DNA of 64,000 nucleotides from positions 12,848,018 through 12,912,017 of the forward strand of contig CM067548.1 of the NCBI GenBank assembly GCA_034509755.1, given 5' to 3'. The notes below the pieces were generated by a model. The model was not told the DNA's origin. It saw only the letters and a program-made list of their open reading frames with translations, and did not search any database. The DNA comes from Anisodus tanguticus (Eukaryota; Streptophyta; Magnoliopsida; Solanales; Solanaceae). Below are positions 1 to 10,822 of this stretch, in pieces. The number at the start of each line of letters is the position of its first letter. Positions within the stretch are counted from its first letter, which is position 1. The position numbers and the translations under genes are program-made.

Positions 1-25
1 ATTTCAGGAAAATGGATTAAAATTC

Positions 26-286
26 ATGAAAGCTATGATAATCAAAGACGATACCAATGCAGAGAAGGCGGAAAAAACTATGAAGGAGTTCCGGCACCAG
101 CTCAGTCAAATATCGGGGGACCCTATTGTGGTTGGCGGTCTAGACGCAAAGAGATACATTCAGTTGGCATATAAGCCAGAGGCTGCGCCCAAAATGATCC
201 CCAAAAGGTTTAAAATGCCTTTTGTAGGTAAATATGATGGAACTACTGATCCACAAGAACTACTGATCTCTATCTTTGGTTTTTGA
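26..286 (+). pseudogene. gag: Tat-lineage gypsy gag fragment
   Basis: An 86-codon open stretch ending in a run typical of Tat-lineage Gag N-termini (PKRFKMPFVGKYDGTTDPQE). In the family this leads into the Gag core that packages element RNA. Here it stops near 280, where sequence of the antisense extra ORF begins, so the rest of gag and all of pol are deleted. The orientation agrees with the plus-strand LTR at 3215-3746, which suggests both are ends of one element. The fragment also starts at the window edge, so its true start may lie outside. The lineage call rests on a short motif. Confidence 0.6.
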
Positions 287-2807
287 GAGGACTTCATCAC
301 CTCCGCCCCCTACAGATGAAGCATTTTCCCCTTCCATAGGGAGCGAGCCATCTGGACTATCTACATATGCCAATTCCAACTGTTGGGCCTTAATGATCTC
401 CTCATCAATATCGACCAACCCGACTTTTGCTATTTCCAATGCTTTTCAGGGCATTGTATAGTCGTTCCTAACCATGGAAAGAGTATAGCTGTCAATGGTG
501 GCCTGAGCTTCTTCTTCTATAGCTTGGACGTCTTGAGAGAGATCGGTACTGGCAGCATGAAAGAGTTCATTAGCTTGGGCAAGCTCATCAATCTCTTCCT
601 GATACCTCCCATTTTGAGCAACTATAGCAAAAAGACAGTACCTCAAGGACTTGTTCTCTCTCTTTAGGGATTCTATCTTAGTTTCTGTGATTTATAGGCG
701 CTCGATGAAGGTACCTACATCAGCAAGCATGGATAAATGCATTGTCAAATCTGACATGGTATCCAATGCCTCATTCCACTACTTCTGCCAATCCATGGCC
801 TGATCTTCATGAAACGTGACCTGTTGCCTATAAGCCTCTTTCTCCTCCTCCACTTGTTTGAGTTTGCCACACAATTCATCAACCTTGGAAAGCTTCACCT
901 ATGCAATTGACAGACGATGAACGGCGTTGTCCCTTTCGAGTATCAAAGTGGCATTCTCTTCAATCATCCGCTGGAGCCCCTTATTGCACAGAAATATGGC
1001 CTAGATGGTAGTTATAATTATCAGAATGGGATATGTAGAACTAACAAAATGCAAAAAGTTTGAAAAAGGATAATACCTTGGATTCAACATGCATCCCCTC
1101 ATTAATAATACACACTGCAGACACTCAGTGAACCTTCCTCTTGTCCTTGTCTGAAGTCACATGCTTCATGTAGTTAGCCACTCCAACGGGCTTGGAACAA
1201 AGGTGACAGTCGGTAGGGAGTTGGAAGGTTATGGTCCAAAATTTTGTAGGTTGAGCTATAAGGGTCGGGTACTCATTTACCAACTCATCTCTGCTTAGTG
1301 AAGAAACCTAATTTGGGGAAGAAGGAATGTCATGATCTTCTTTATGGGCCATTGTCGACATGCATGGAGACCCGGGATCTTCAGCAACCGGCAAAGGAAT
1401 AACAATGATCGGTGCATGTAAAGGTTGACATATGACAATTCTTACCAGAGAAAAAGATGCCTTGGTATGGCTTGCTCCATGACTAGAAATTTCCATTTCT
1501 GCAAAGAGCCGGGGGATTTCATTCCTCCTCCTCTCCAAAGATTGTTCTTCCTCGGGACCTTCATCATCCAGGTCCACTATAGGGAATGAACCAATTGCTA
1601 AACCGGTATTTCCGGAGGGGGGGTGGAAGGAGTACGATCAGTATGGTCCAAGATTTTATTCTTTAGACATTTTGGCCCTATCCGAAGGCTGATAGAAGAT
1701 TTATTATGGAGACTTTTTCGCTCACGGGCTGTTGAATAATGAGGGCAACTGCGTCTGGATTTTCAATTTCCTCCTCAGGAGGAGTGTTGATAGTATATTT
1801 GGAAAGGCCTAACAAGAAGGAAAAAATAATTTTATATCGATAATTCTTGAAAGAGGCGGAATGAGCAAAAATTGAAAACAATCAATAAATATATCGTGGT
1901 TATGGAGTACCCAGTTCTGTTTATCAGCAAGTTTTTTTCACATCTGGAGTTCTGGGGTGGACACATCAAATATTTCCCAAACCTTAGCTTTGAGGTTGTC
2001 TATTTCCACAGGCTCCCACACAGTAGCTAAAGAAAGAGAGGGAGTCCGGTCGGAGTCCGGTCAAAATGAGAAATAACCTGCTAAAAAAGGGGCGTTAAAT
2101 TGAATATAGTACAAAAAACTTACGGTGGAAGTTCCATCGCTCCGAGATGGTGCGGCTACCAGGGGAAGCAGATCGGTGGTAAGAATGATGACGTATCTCT
2201 CTGTCCAACCTCGGTCACGATCATCATCAATGCTGGCAAGAATGGTCATGCTTCCCCGACGGTACAGATTAATGACTCCATCACAAAAGGTGCGCAGAGC
2301 GTAGAGGAGAATAAAGTGGTCCAACGTAAAGGGAACATCGGTTTATCGAACAAAGTGTCAGAGGCATGAGATTGACCTCCAAACATGAGGGCCCACTTGA
2401 GCTATGCAAAATTTGTATCGGCAACAGAATTCTAGAATAACATCATCAATAACTTTCCAGAGTTTCATTGAGAAGGGGTAAGTATAAACAAATGAATACC
2501 CTTTCTTGTAAGAAGTGATCCTTTCATCATTGTTACGAATCAAGACTTCAATCGATTCCCAAACACAGTAGGCTTTTACTGTTGGTAAAATACTGGCGGT
2601 GATTCGGGTTTTGTAATCACCGGGTAGAGAATCTGTGCCACTGGGTAAAACCCTTGAAATAGTTTTTTCCCGGAGGTAATGAGCAAACTACTATGACTTC
2701 GGCAGGAAGGAAGAAGCCAAAGGGTTTCGGCTAGGAGGAGTCTCTTGTTGAGGGTTGGGGTTCTTCCTGTTCAAAGGAGCATTGCTACTGGTTGAAAGAT
2801 TAGTCAT
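275..2807 (-). pseudogene. Antisense extra ORF of a Tat-type element (Transposase_28-like)
   Basis: Reading from an ATG at 2807 on minus, the product has a Ser/Pro/Asn-rich start (MTNLSTSSNAPLNRKNPNPQ). It continues with a segment near 2570-2358 resembling the plant 'putative gypsy-type transposon' family (GYSFVYTYPFSM, CCRYKFCIAQVGPHVWR), then GWTERYVIILT near 2190, EPVEIDNLKAKVWEIFD near 2000, LLGLSKYTINTPPEEE near 1800 and PTKFWTITFQLPTDCHLC near 1230. A long Glu/Lys-rich coiled coil covers about 1000-440. In-frame stops and frame changes show it is dead. Plant Tat elements are known to carry such extra ORFs in antisense between pol and the 3' LTR, which fits the position here. The protein's function is unknown. 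A TATA box lies about 100 bp upstream and an intron is visible at 1001-1076. Confidence 0.65.
1001..1076 (-). other. Candidate spliceosomal intron in the antisense ORF
   Basis: On minus the exon ends ...GAATCCAAG and is followed by GTATTATCC; after 76 bp the sequence CTACCATCTAG precedes GCCATATTTC. Removing it joins MHVESK to AIFLCNKGLQRMIEEN in one frame, into the coiled-coil part. The segment is T-rich on minus and contains stops. Donor, acceptor, frame and size all fit a plant intron. Splicing itself is inferred. Confidence 0.55.
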
Positions 2808-2905
2808 GTTTGTTATGAAAAGAGGAGAATAACAATCAATGATTCAAAGGAAAAAATGTCTTTGAAAAATGGGAGTTGAATAGCCAAATCTTTAGTGAAA
2901 TGGGG

Positions 2906-2915
2906 TATTTATAAG
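2906..2915 (-). promoter_or_regulatory. TATA box for the antisense ORF
   Basis: Minus strand CTTATAAATA lies 99-108 bp upstream of the ATG at 2807, with an AT- and CT-rich leader between. The spacing is normal for a plant core promoter and suggests the antisense ORF had its own promoter rather than relying on the LTR. Confidence 0.5.
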
Positions 2916-3214
2916 GGATGGAAGGATGTCACTGCTTGGAGGAAGTAATGTGATGAATGTCAATCGGCGACAACACGTGTGTGTCAGAGCTGAAGTGATT
3001 AGATGGCACGCCTCATCATTACTCTACAATCTTCCGTTAATCGAGGGAAGACGAAAAGTTGTCGTTGTTTCAATAAGGTGTCGATTGGAATAACAAAATA
3101 ATTGGATGGTATTCTTCGAAGTGTCCTGCCAAAATACATAGTTTCAATTGGTCATCAATTCAAATCCACTTCCCGGGCGGACAAGAGTTACGTCTGGAAA
3201 ATGCGGGAACTATC

Positions 3215-3746
3215 TGTATGAGGTAAAATTCATATAAGATTGTTGTACGAATTATAGTGTGACATGTGGAACACGGTGCTGAGTCAAGTCCATCTCAGCT
3301 TTATGCGCTACCAGTTAGATACGAGTGGTATCGGGAGCGCATATGCCTGGCTGGTACAGGTGACTCAGAAGGCCATAAGAACCGTTTGAATCACAACGGA
3401 CGACCGTTACTAAACCGGTTGTACGTCTTCCTAATGAGAGAATATTTCATCGGGTGTGTACACGTGTATCTCATATATAAATAGGACACATAGTTCCATT
3501 GTAGGGCATCATATTCAAATTATTACAATACTCATGCTCATATTCTCTCAATTATTGCGTTTGCATATGAGTTGTCGTAACCTTGCCCTGAAGCTATCAC
3601 AAGACTCGGGCTAGTTACTACTTTCTTAATATTTTTATTTTTTATTTATAGAATATTTTATCTAGAATTATTATCAAATCTGTCACTTGAGATTCATGTA
3701 TCCTGGACCATGTATAAAATTCTACTGTATCGTTTTACGGTTAACA
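3215..3746 (+). mobile_element. 3' LTR of the Tat-type remnant
   Basis: The LTR starts TGTATGAGGTAAAATT right after a purine-rich tract (GGAAAATGCGGGAAC, 3196-3210) that serves as the polypurine tract. It ends ...TTTTACGGTTAACA, giving TG...CA termini and about 532 bp. A TATA box at 3473 splits U3 from R/U5. No second LTR is in the window, so the borders rest on termini, polypurine tract and internal layout. The sequence just downstream (from 3747) is unrelated. Confidence 0.6.
3472..3484 (+). promoter_or_regulatory. TATA box of the Tat-type LTR
   Basis: CATATATAAATAG lies in the middle of the LTR, about 260 bp from its start, where the U3/R boundary is expected. The downstream part is pyrimidine-rich, as in plant LTR leaders. 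Confidence 0.5.
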
Positions 3747-6001
3747 AAAATAATATCTAACAGTTTCAAAGTTGTCAAACTTACGGAATGTTATAATGAC
3801 ACCATCATAAACCCTCCAAGTTCATCTTAACTTACTTACACCATAACATAACGTAAAAGTGTGGGATGTTACAGGAACAAGTCTTAAAATCAATAGAACT
3901 CAATCGTCTTCTGTTCCATTAAAATCCATTGCTCAGACCATCACTTTTCCCTTTAAAAATTGAAAAAGATACAATCAGTTTACACTCCCCACTTCGTAAA
4001 ATTTGAGTCATCTTCGTTCCCACTCACAAATCAATAAACAAGAAGGGCGTAATTAAAAATATCACCCTTCAAGAACAACAAGAAATACTAAAAACCCATC
4101 AGAGAAATCCTATAGAATGTCACCCTCCAAATCACACTTGAAGGTCACCCTCAAGTTACTCAGCAAAAGAAAAATATTAGTTAAATCGGAGGTTGATTAT
4201 CAACTTCAGAAAGTTAAAGAGACAATAGGCCAAGAAGCATTGTTCAACAAAGAAGGAAACAATAGTACAATTAATGGTAATGAAATTCAAGAGATAACGT
4301 ACCAAACAATTTCACCTCAATTCTCGATCAACTCTACATTTATCTTAACTCTCCTTTTTTTCCTATTCCATTCAAATCATATCCATCACTATCAATTGAT
4401 CATCACTTAAAGCCACTCAAATTATACCACAATATCATAAGTCCTGCAAAAATAGTTGAGCCGATCCTGGAGATAGTAGGACACTACATACCCCACAACA
4501 GAGAGTTTTTCCCTTGCCTCACTCAAATCATTGAACTGGAAGCTCCTTTCTATCCGGCACATCCCATGTGCCATCCTTTATAAGATTCACTCACTAGAAA
4601 AGGTATCGACCCACTCGGGTTACTCTAACTAACAATCATTTAGTATCCAAACGATAACCCAAACTGTCACTAAAATGGGTCCATAATCTGAACGTTGATC
4701 CTTAATTATCGAACGTACACTCCGTCTAACATGCTCATACAGTTTCACTAAATTACTCTTGCAAAAAATCCTTAACTAAAATAATCCTTCTTCTATAATA
4801 GTTCATACGTTCACTGACCCAATCATCGATACCTGATGCTTTCCACAACTAGAATTAGATCAAACCATCATCAATCTGTTTCCATAAATATCCCTATTGA
4901 CCAACACCTTATTCGAGAGTCTTATACGATGCTTTCTTGAGTAAAACCAACCCTTACCTTATGTTGCCGAACCATAACATATCAAACTAACTGTGTAATT
5001 TTTTGTTGTCCTTCAGTCAACTCCAAAGTCATTATACACGTAATTATAGAACCTCACAAGTATAATTCTTTATATTCTAAGCCCACAAATCTTATCCAAT
5101 ACTAGATGCAACACCCACAAATTCCTTATATAGAAATTCAAACTCATCCAGTTCTAGCGTCATTCATATTAGTCGATCACTAGATCCCATTATCTTACGA
5201 TGTAATCTAACGTACAAATCCATATACGATTCCTTACACTCACTCGGTGTTAATAACTGCGAAACAACTAACAAATCAACAACCTCGTGGTTTCAACAAT
5301 CCCCTTCTATCATTAACTTTCAAACTCCATATGATCCTACGAACACACTCTTTAGGCAAAGAAACGCGACTGTCTATTTCCTTAAGCTTCACTCATCACA
5401 AGTAACGTCGCCACCTGATCTCAAATAGATAGCCATTTCTTGAAAGAGCTCACCACTCCATAACTACACCTTTTCCATGTCGAAGCCCAACTCAACTTTT
5501 TGTAACCTCATACCACATCCACCCACGTACATCTTGCAACCTTATCCTAACAAGCATATCATTTACCAATTTTTCCCTTCATATAACAGAGATTGATCTA
5601 TCCAAATTTTTTTCTTGGACCTCTGCATGATCATTCCTACTTTCCAAAGATATCACCGAACTAAGGAGTAACAACCATAACCCCGATCAATTGTACCTTC
5701 AAATCATAGCTGAAGACTAAACTTGGTCACGTGTCTATACCACGATATCACATCTTATACCATATCGTGCGACGTCATAAAAAACCACTCATGCCCGAAT
5801 TTTAAGAGTGTGTTACCACCATCGGTGATAGAATAGTAGGAAGAAGTTTCAGATACCAATTTGAACAAAGTAGCACGAAATGAATGAAGAAATTATTTCC
5901 TAAATGTCCCATAGTCTCTCGAAGATAAGTATGAACGTCTCTGCACCAATCTGCAAGACTTTACTAGATATTGCTCTTGATTTAATACCGTTTAACCTAA
6001 A
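3747..6001. other. AT-rich region without a recognisable gene
   Basis: Apart from the small ORF at 4117-4410 I see nothing identifiable. On minus, the part near 5840-6001 looks like the leader just inside the primer site of element A, with a possible gag ATG near 5820 (MVVTHS) that is soon broken. The rest has no long frame, no pol motifs and no clear repeats. It is probably decayed internal sequence of element A plus unknown DNA. Confidence 0.4.
4117..4410 (+). CDS. Unrecognised 97-codon ORF
   Basis: MSPSKSHLKVTLKLLSKRKI opens a basic, Lys-rich N-half (to about residue 55). The second half is hydrophobic (LTLLFFLFH) and ends His-rich. An A-rich, leader-like stretch precedes the ATG. No family is recognised, and neighbouring repeats give no context. 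It could be a gene fragment or a chance frame in AT-rich DNA; I favour the latter because the hydrophobic tail looks like noncoding T-rich sequence read through. Confidence 0.15.
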   Translation: MSPSKSHLKVTLKLLSKRKILVKSEVDYQLQKVKETIGQEALFNKEGNNSTINGNEIQEITYQTISPQFSINSTFILTLLFFLFHSNHIHHYQLIIT

Positions 6002-6013
6002 GCTCTGATACAA
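6002..6013 (-). other. Primer binding site of element A
   Basis: On minus TTGTATCAGAGC matches the initiator Met-tRNA primer site TGGTATCAGAGC with one mismatch. It lies 4 bp inside the LTR border at 6018. This fixes the element as minus-oriented, with its 5' LTR at 6018-9492. Confidence 0.7.
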
Positions 6014-6017
6014 ACTT

Positions 6018-9000
6018 TGTCATGACCTCTTTTAAGGAATTGTGGTAGCAGCTACACTGACCCCACCGATAGGTGAACCATTCTCCAATTAACAACATAA
6101 TCTAAGATGAAACGTGAAAGTAACAATACTTATTAAAGCTATCTTATATTAATATAAAAACGGAAATAAGTCTGGAAATTAATAAACAACCCCCATGAAT
6201 CTGGTCAATAATACAAGAGATCTAATTTCCAATAGATAAGCCAAAATGAAACTGAACGTAGTCTGATCGTCTGAACATGTCTTCCAAATACAATAAAAGA
6301 TAAGAGTAATATAGGGGCATCCATGGGCATGCTAGAAGTTGCATCCTCACCCTAAATACTTGAAGTCACCCAGATTAGACTCAAACTCGAGGTCCTGAAC
6401 TGGTAGAAGGCGTTGCATCTGCATATAAAAAAAATGCAGTAAGTGTAGCATGAGTACACAACGTACCCCCATAGGCATCATAGGCTGATAATGACAAAAA
6501 ATATGTAATAGAGATAAATATCAAGTTGACTCTCAACTAGGTTCTTTTCTAAGCAGTTAATTAGTAACATAAGACACCTTATTCATATATATCTCATGAA
6601 TCATACAAGTCACCTAGTTCACAATAGAGTTCAATCAACAAATCAAGTACACTTCAATTCATAACACAGGGAATTTACTTTCAACACCCACTGATCTGAA
6701 GCTTTGTCTAGGACATGTCATTTTTAGCCCACTTACTTGATACATCAAATAAGCAAGTCAACACTTAATTCACAACAACCTTTTAAGAACACTTCCGAAG
6801 AGTATTATAATTAGGCTAACCATGACAACATTAACTCTGTTATTATCTCTAGCCTTTAGACTTAAATAAGACTCTATACAACTATAGTTTGACACACATT
6901 AGTTCATTCAATGTCCACATTATCCCCTAAGTAGAGGTCTATGTCGTACACCTTTCAATTAAGGATGGAAATTCTATGCACACATGGCAAACAAGTCCAC
7001 ATTAATAACACTTCACACAAGTTCCTTAACTCGTTACCCAATAATGCTATCAATTACCAGACAACACACAAACACATATAGTTCCATTTTGACCTGAACG
7101 CTAGTCTCGACATATTGACATTACAACCCATAGTAGCAGTTGGCATCGAATACTTAGAATCAAAACTTCTAAAACCATAGTACCAAATTCACAAATACAA
7201 GCCCAATCATGACAACAAATCAATCTAATTACCCAAGTATTCACAAAGACAAGACCAATCATGGAAACCAATCTGATTCAATAGAATTAATCCATTTATC
7301 TAAGTATTCATAGAGACAAAGCCTAATCATGGCAACCAATCCACATTTCCAATCAATAGGTGATCGATATATAAATATATGTATGATATGAATGCAAATG
7401 CAAATGCCAGGTATATTTTATCTCCAATATACAATCATTCAAATTCTATGAACTGCATAACCATGGGGGACCCGCGAAGTCCATAGACACCTCCAGAATT
7501 TCTCAACGGAGCACAACTCTTATCTGAATAATAACTGTTGCAGGCATGCAACCCATTCCCCTGCTTATTATCATCCGTTGTAGTGTTCAACCCGAGCTAT
7601 CCGTTATATTATCATCATTTCAGTATTGCCAATATCTCATAGTATTATCATTTCCTTTTTTTAGCGATTTCATTGGACCCAGAACATTATCATACCACTA
7701 TCATTTCAATCTCATCAGAACCATGAGTGTATGAATGCAAATGATAGCACAAGACAAGAAATCAGGATGTGTGAGATGCAATCAAATATAAGGGATGAAT
7801 ATTACATGGTCTCAGAAAGTCATTAACACATAATCCACGTAAATTAGGATATCATATAGAATGCAATACGATGAATAAACGTAGCAACATCAACGATAGT
7901 GACAAGCCCATATAATGGCGACAAGCCCAAATTACAATAGTCGGAATCAACTTAAGGTTGATTCCCCAAATCACCCATCAACACAGTTCAACACTGGTAC
8001 ACGCCCAAGCATTCATCAAAACTGCTAAGGTGGGACTTCCAAACATGCTCAATACCCCTCAACATTTATAATACTATGCACTTCGATCGAAGTCTACACA
8101 AGAGAAACCGTAGCCTACCTCAAAGCCAAGTAGGAGCCACGAACAATCCATCTTCAGTGCTGGCCTTGCCCTTTTGGAGAACCTCGTAGTAATTGTAGTC
8201 TAACACGCATTGTCTATACGTCAATATTAATCTAATACACATACAAGGACTTATTCCGTAAACATACCAAAAGACACCCAAAGACAACGCCGACCCACAG
8301 TGCCAAAATCCGAACTTTATTCTTCAAAAAACATAATAATATACTAAATAATCATATCCTTAAGTTAATTGGAAAACTAACCCTCAAATGGATCCTCAAT
8401 TTCATGATTTAATAAAAGCTAATTTACAAACCTTAGATTTTCCCCCTAATTTAAAAAGGGTTTATAATACTAAATTATTCATCACTACATGATTATATAT
8501 CATTACCTAGCACTAGATTACAATATCTAAATCATTTAATCATTATTCAATTCCCAAATTCACGATTCTTAGCCTCTTATTCTAGAATTAACAACTTAGG
8601 ATACCTCTGTCCCCAAATAGAATATTACACTTCGATAAATGATTTAAACGATAAATAATAATTAAAAGGAGATGAAATTATACCTCCAAAGAAGAACCAT
8701 GATGGAACACTCAGAATCCCCTCTTAGTCGAGCTCTACTCTCAAGGGAAATTTTTGGGGAAAAGATTTCATTTTAGGGCTTTTACTGATCTGATCTGAAA
8801 CAACAATTTCACTTCGACAGAATGGACATCGCATCAGTGGAGTCTGTAGAGGCGCTATCTCCTCTACAAGAAAACACACATAGAAAAATAAACCATTAGA
8901 ACACACACGACTCCCATCTGCGAGCCAACCTCCGCTGGGGCAGACTCATAGAAGCGGACAGAGGATCACTGGTGCAAGACACCAAAAACCAGCTTACAAA

Positions 9001-9492
9001 CCAAACATGCTACCCTTAGATAATCGGTGCCCTCAAGACCCCCCGAATACAAACCAAACATGCTACCCCCAGTTAATCAGCGCTACAAACTCGCTTGTGC
9101 CCTTGAATTTCTCATATAACCAAGTTAAGTTATACTTGTCTACAGAATCATGTAAAATAAAAAAATTATCAAATTTTTATAAATAATGCCATAAAGTACA
9201 TCCAGTTGCCTCGGAAAGTGAATCAATGACTTTAATAAGTCATAAATGATCCTCCGAAACTACTGGAAGCGACGAAACCCAAAAACAAACCCCAATACTC
9301 AAAAGTCATCTCTGAGTCCAACTATTCAACTCTAAGACTCCTCTTTCGCAGGTTTCTTCTAAAAAGCGCATAAATGAACCTCGGACTCTGTGCCACCCAT
9401 ACCCGTAAATCAAAAACCCCACACAGAGTGTATGAAAAGGAATATAATTAGATAAGGGTTTTTAGCTAAAAATGATCAGACGGGTCGTTACA
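6018..9492 (-). mobile_element. Tekay/Del-type 5' LTR, 3.5 kb (element A)
   Basis: On minus it begins TGTAACGACCCG at 9492 and ends GGTCATGACA at 6018, so the termini form the short inverted repeat TGT-A-GACC. It is followed at once by the primer site. A length of about 3475 bp is at the long end for plant LTRs but is seen in Tekay/Del chromoviruses; the family call is from the termini and general style. No open frame of note lies inside. The partner LTR and coding region are missing, so this is a 5' LTR left from a truncated element. Confidence 0.65.
8995..9090. repeat. 53-bp tandem duplication inside LTR A
   Basis: TACAAACCAAACATGCTACC starts at 8995 and again at 9048, with the following bases partly conserved (TTAGATAATCGGYGC versus CAGTTAATCAGCGC). 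It is a simple two-copy direct duplication. Confidence 0.7.
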
Positions 9493-9792
9493 AAGGAAAA
9501 TGAAGATGATTAGGAGATAGACATTAGACAAATGTGACCTTATTCACTACAGCTCCATGGTAATCCTACTTAAAGAATTTTCACATACAAGAGAAAAGAA
9601 GAAGAAAAATAGAAGAACCCTATATATTCCAAAACCTTTCTTGCCCTTGGGGAAATTCCCTCTCTCAAAATTCACTCTTATTCGCACAAATAAAATAGAT
9701 TTGTGCAAAGTCTCACCTAAGTATTTGTGTCAGTATTCCCTTTTTTTGTGATAATGTGGTAGTTGACAATAGATTGTTTTGTAACAATATGT
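9493..9792. other. Spacer with no recognised feature
   Basis: AT-rich flank between LTR A and the hAT-like MITE. A 64-codon frame at 9557-9751 starts with a Lys-rich run (HTREKKKKNRRT) but has no recognisable domain, and I do not treat it as a gene. Confidence 0.4.
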
Positions 9793-10431
9793 AGAGGTGG
9801 GCATTTTATTATTCGGTACTTTTTTTTTCAAATTTTGGTTCGGTTCTTTGATATTCGGGTATGGAAAAGAATGCACTGAACACCGAATTAGTTCGATTCG
9901 ATTCAGTTTTTTTCATTTTTGGTTTTTTTAATTTGGTTTTTTCTAAAATGATTATTTTAATTTTTCAAAAAATATTATGATACAGAAAGAGATTATTTTT
10001 GTGTCAGCCAATTACTCAATCACATAAGTTATATTTATAATGTTCTCACCATGCTCATTGATCTATGATGATTGTGATGAAGCCAAAACCAAAAAACCAC
10101 TACTTTTTTGTACTTCATGGAGCTGATTTCATTGTTTTATATAGAATTAAAAATCTAGTATTAGCTAAAACTCCTACTACAACAAACGACACTCTTATTG
10201 AGTTCAACATATGTCCCAAGAGCAAGATGTTGAACGTTGTCTTTACTTTCAACTGAGCTCACAACAACAAAGAAAGAACAAGATACATAAAATGAGTAGA
10301 AAATAAAGTTTGGTTAAACCAAAGAATTGGGACCCCAAAACCAAACACCAAACTTTTAGAAAAAATAAAACCAAACCGTAGAACTGAATTAATTCGGATC
10401 GGTTCGGCTTTTTGGTATTTATGCCCCGCAG
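9793..10431. mobile_element. hAT-like non-autonomous element (MITE)
   Basis: The left end TAGAGGTGGGCATT and the right end TATTTATGCCCCGCAG form imperfect terminal inverted repeats of the type RGGTGGGCATAAATACC. They are followed inward by the typical TTCGGTTCGGTT-rich subterminal sequence on one side and its complement (AACCAAACC, TTCGGATCGGTTCGG) on the other. This style is common in plant hAT MITEs. A clear 8-bp target duplication was not found, so the ends may be off by a few bases. Frames inside are not coding. Confidence 0.55.
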
Positions 10432-10731
10432 CAAGACATGAGATTGTTTCTTATTGATACCTGTCCACATTACTTTTTACTAAGGAAATGAACTTATTAA
10501 ATATTGTATTATTTTTGCACGTTAAGTTGCGTTATAAGTTAGTTGATTTCAGTCAAAATAATCAAGGTTAATCGTACGGTTACAAGTGTTCAAATCAGGT
10601 TTAGCATGTGTTAAGTAAGTATCATGTGGATTAGAGGTTAATCGAATCAAAAATGTTATAACTTGTACTTTAAAGGTAAAACTAGAAGTGCTTAATATGA
10701 TAAAGAGTTAATTTTAAGATTTTTTAATCTT

Positions 10732-10822
10732 ACAATAGTCGTATGTTAAGTTTTGATGTCAAGCAAGTTGTACATCACAATAGTCGTCTGTTAAGTTTTG
10801 ATGTCAAGCAAATTGTAAATCA
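10732..10822. repeat. 45-bp tandem duplication
   Basis: ACAATAGTCGT followed by TGTTAAGTTTTGATGTCAAG occurs at 10732 and again at 10777, nearly identical. It is a recent-looking two-copy duplication within LTR K. Confidence 0.75.

Noticed and set aside
10065..10256. 63-codon frame in the hAT-like MITE
   Set aside because: No transposase motif, and it lies between inverted repeats of a non-autonomous element.
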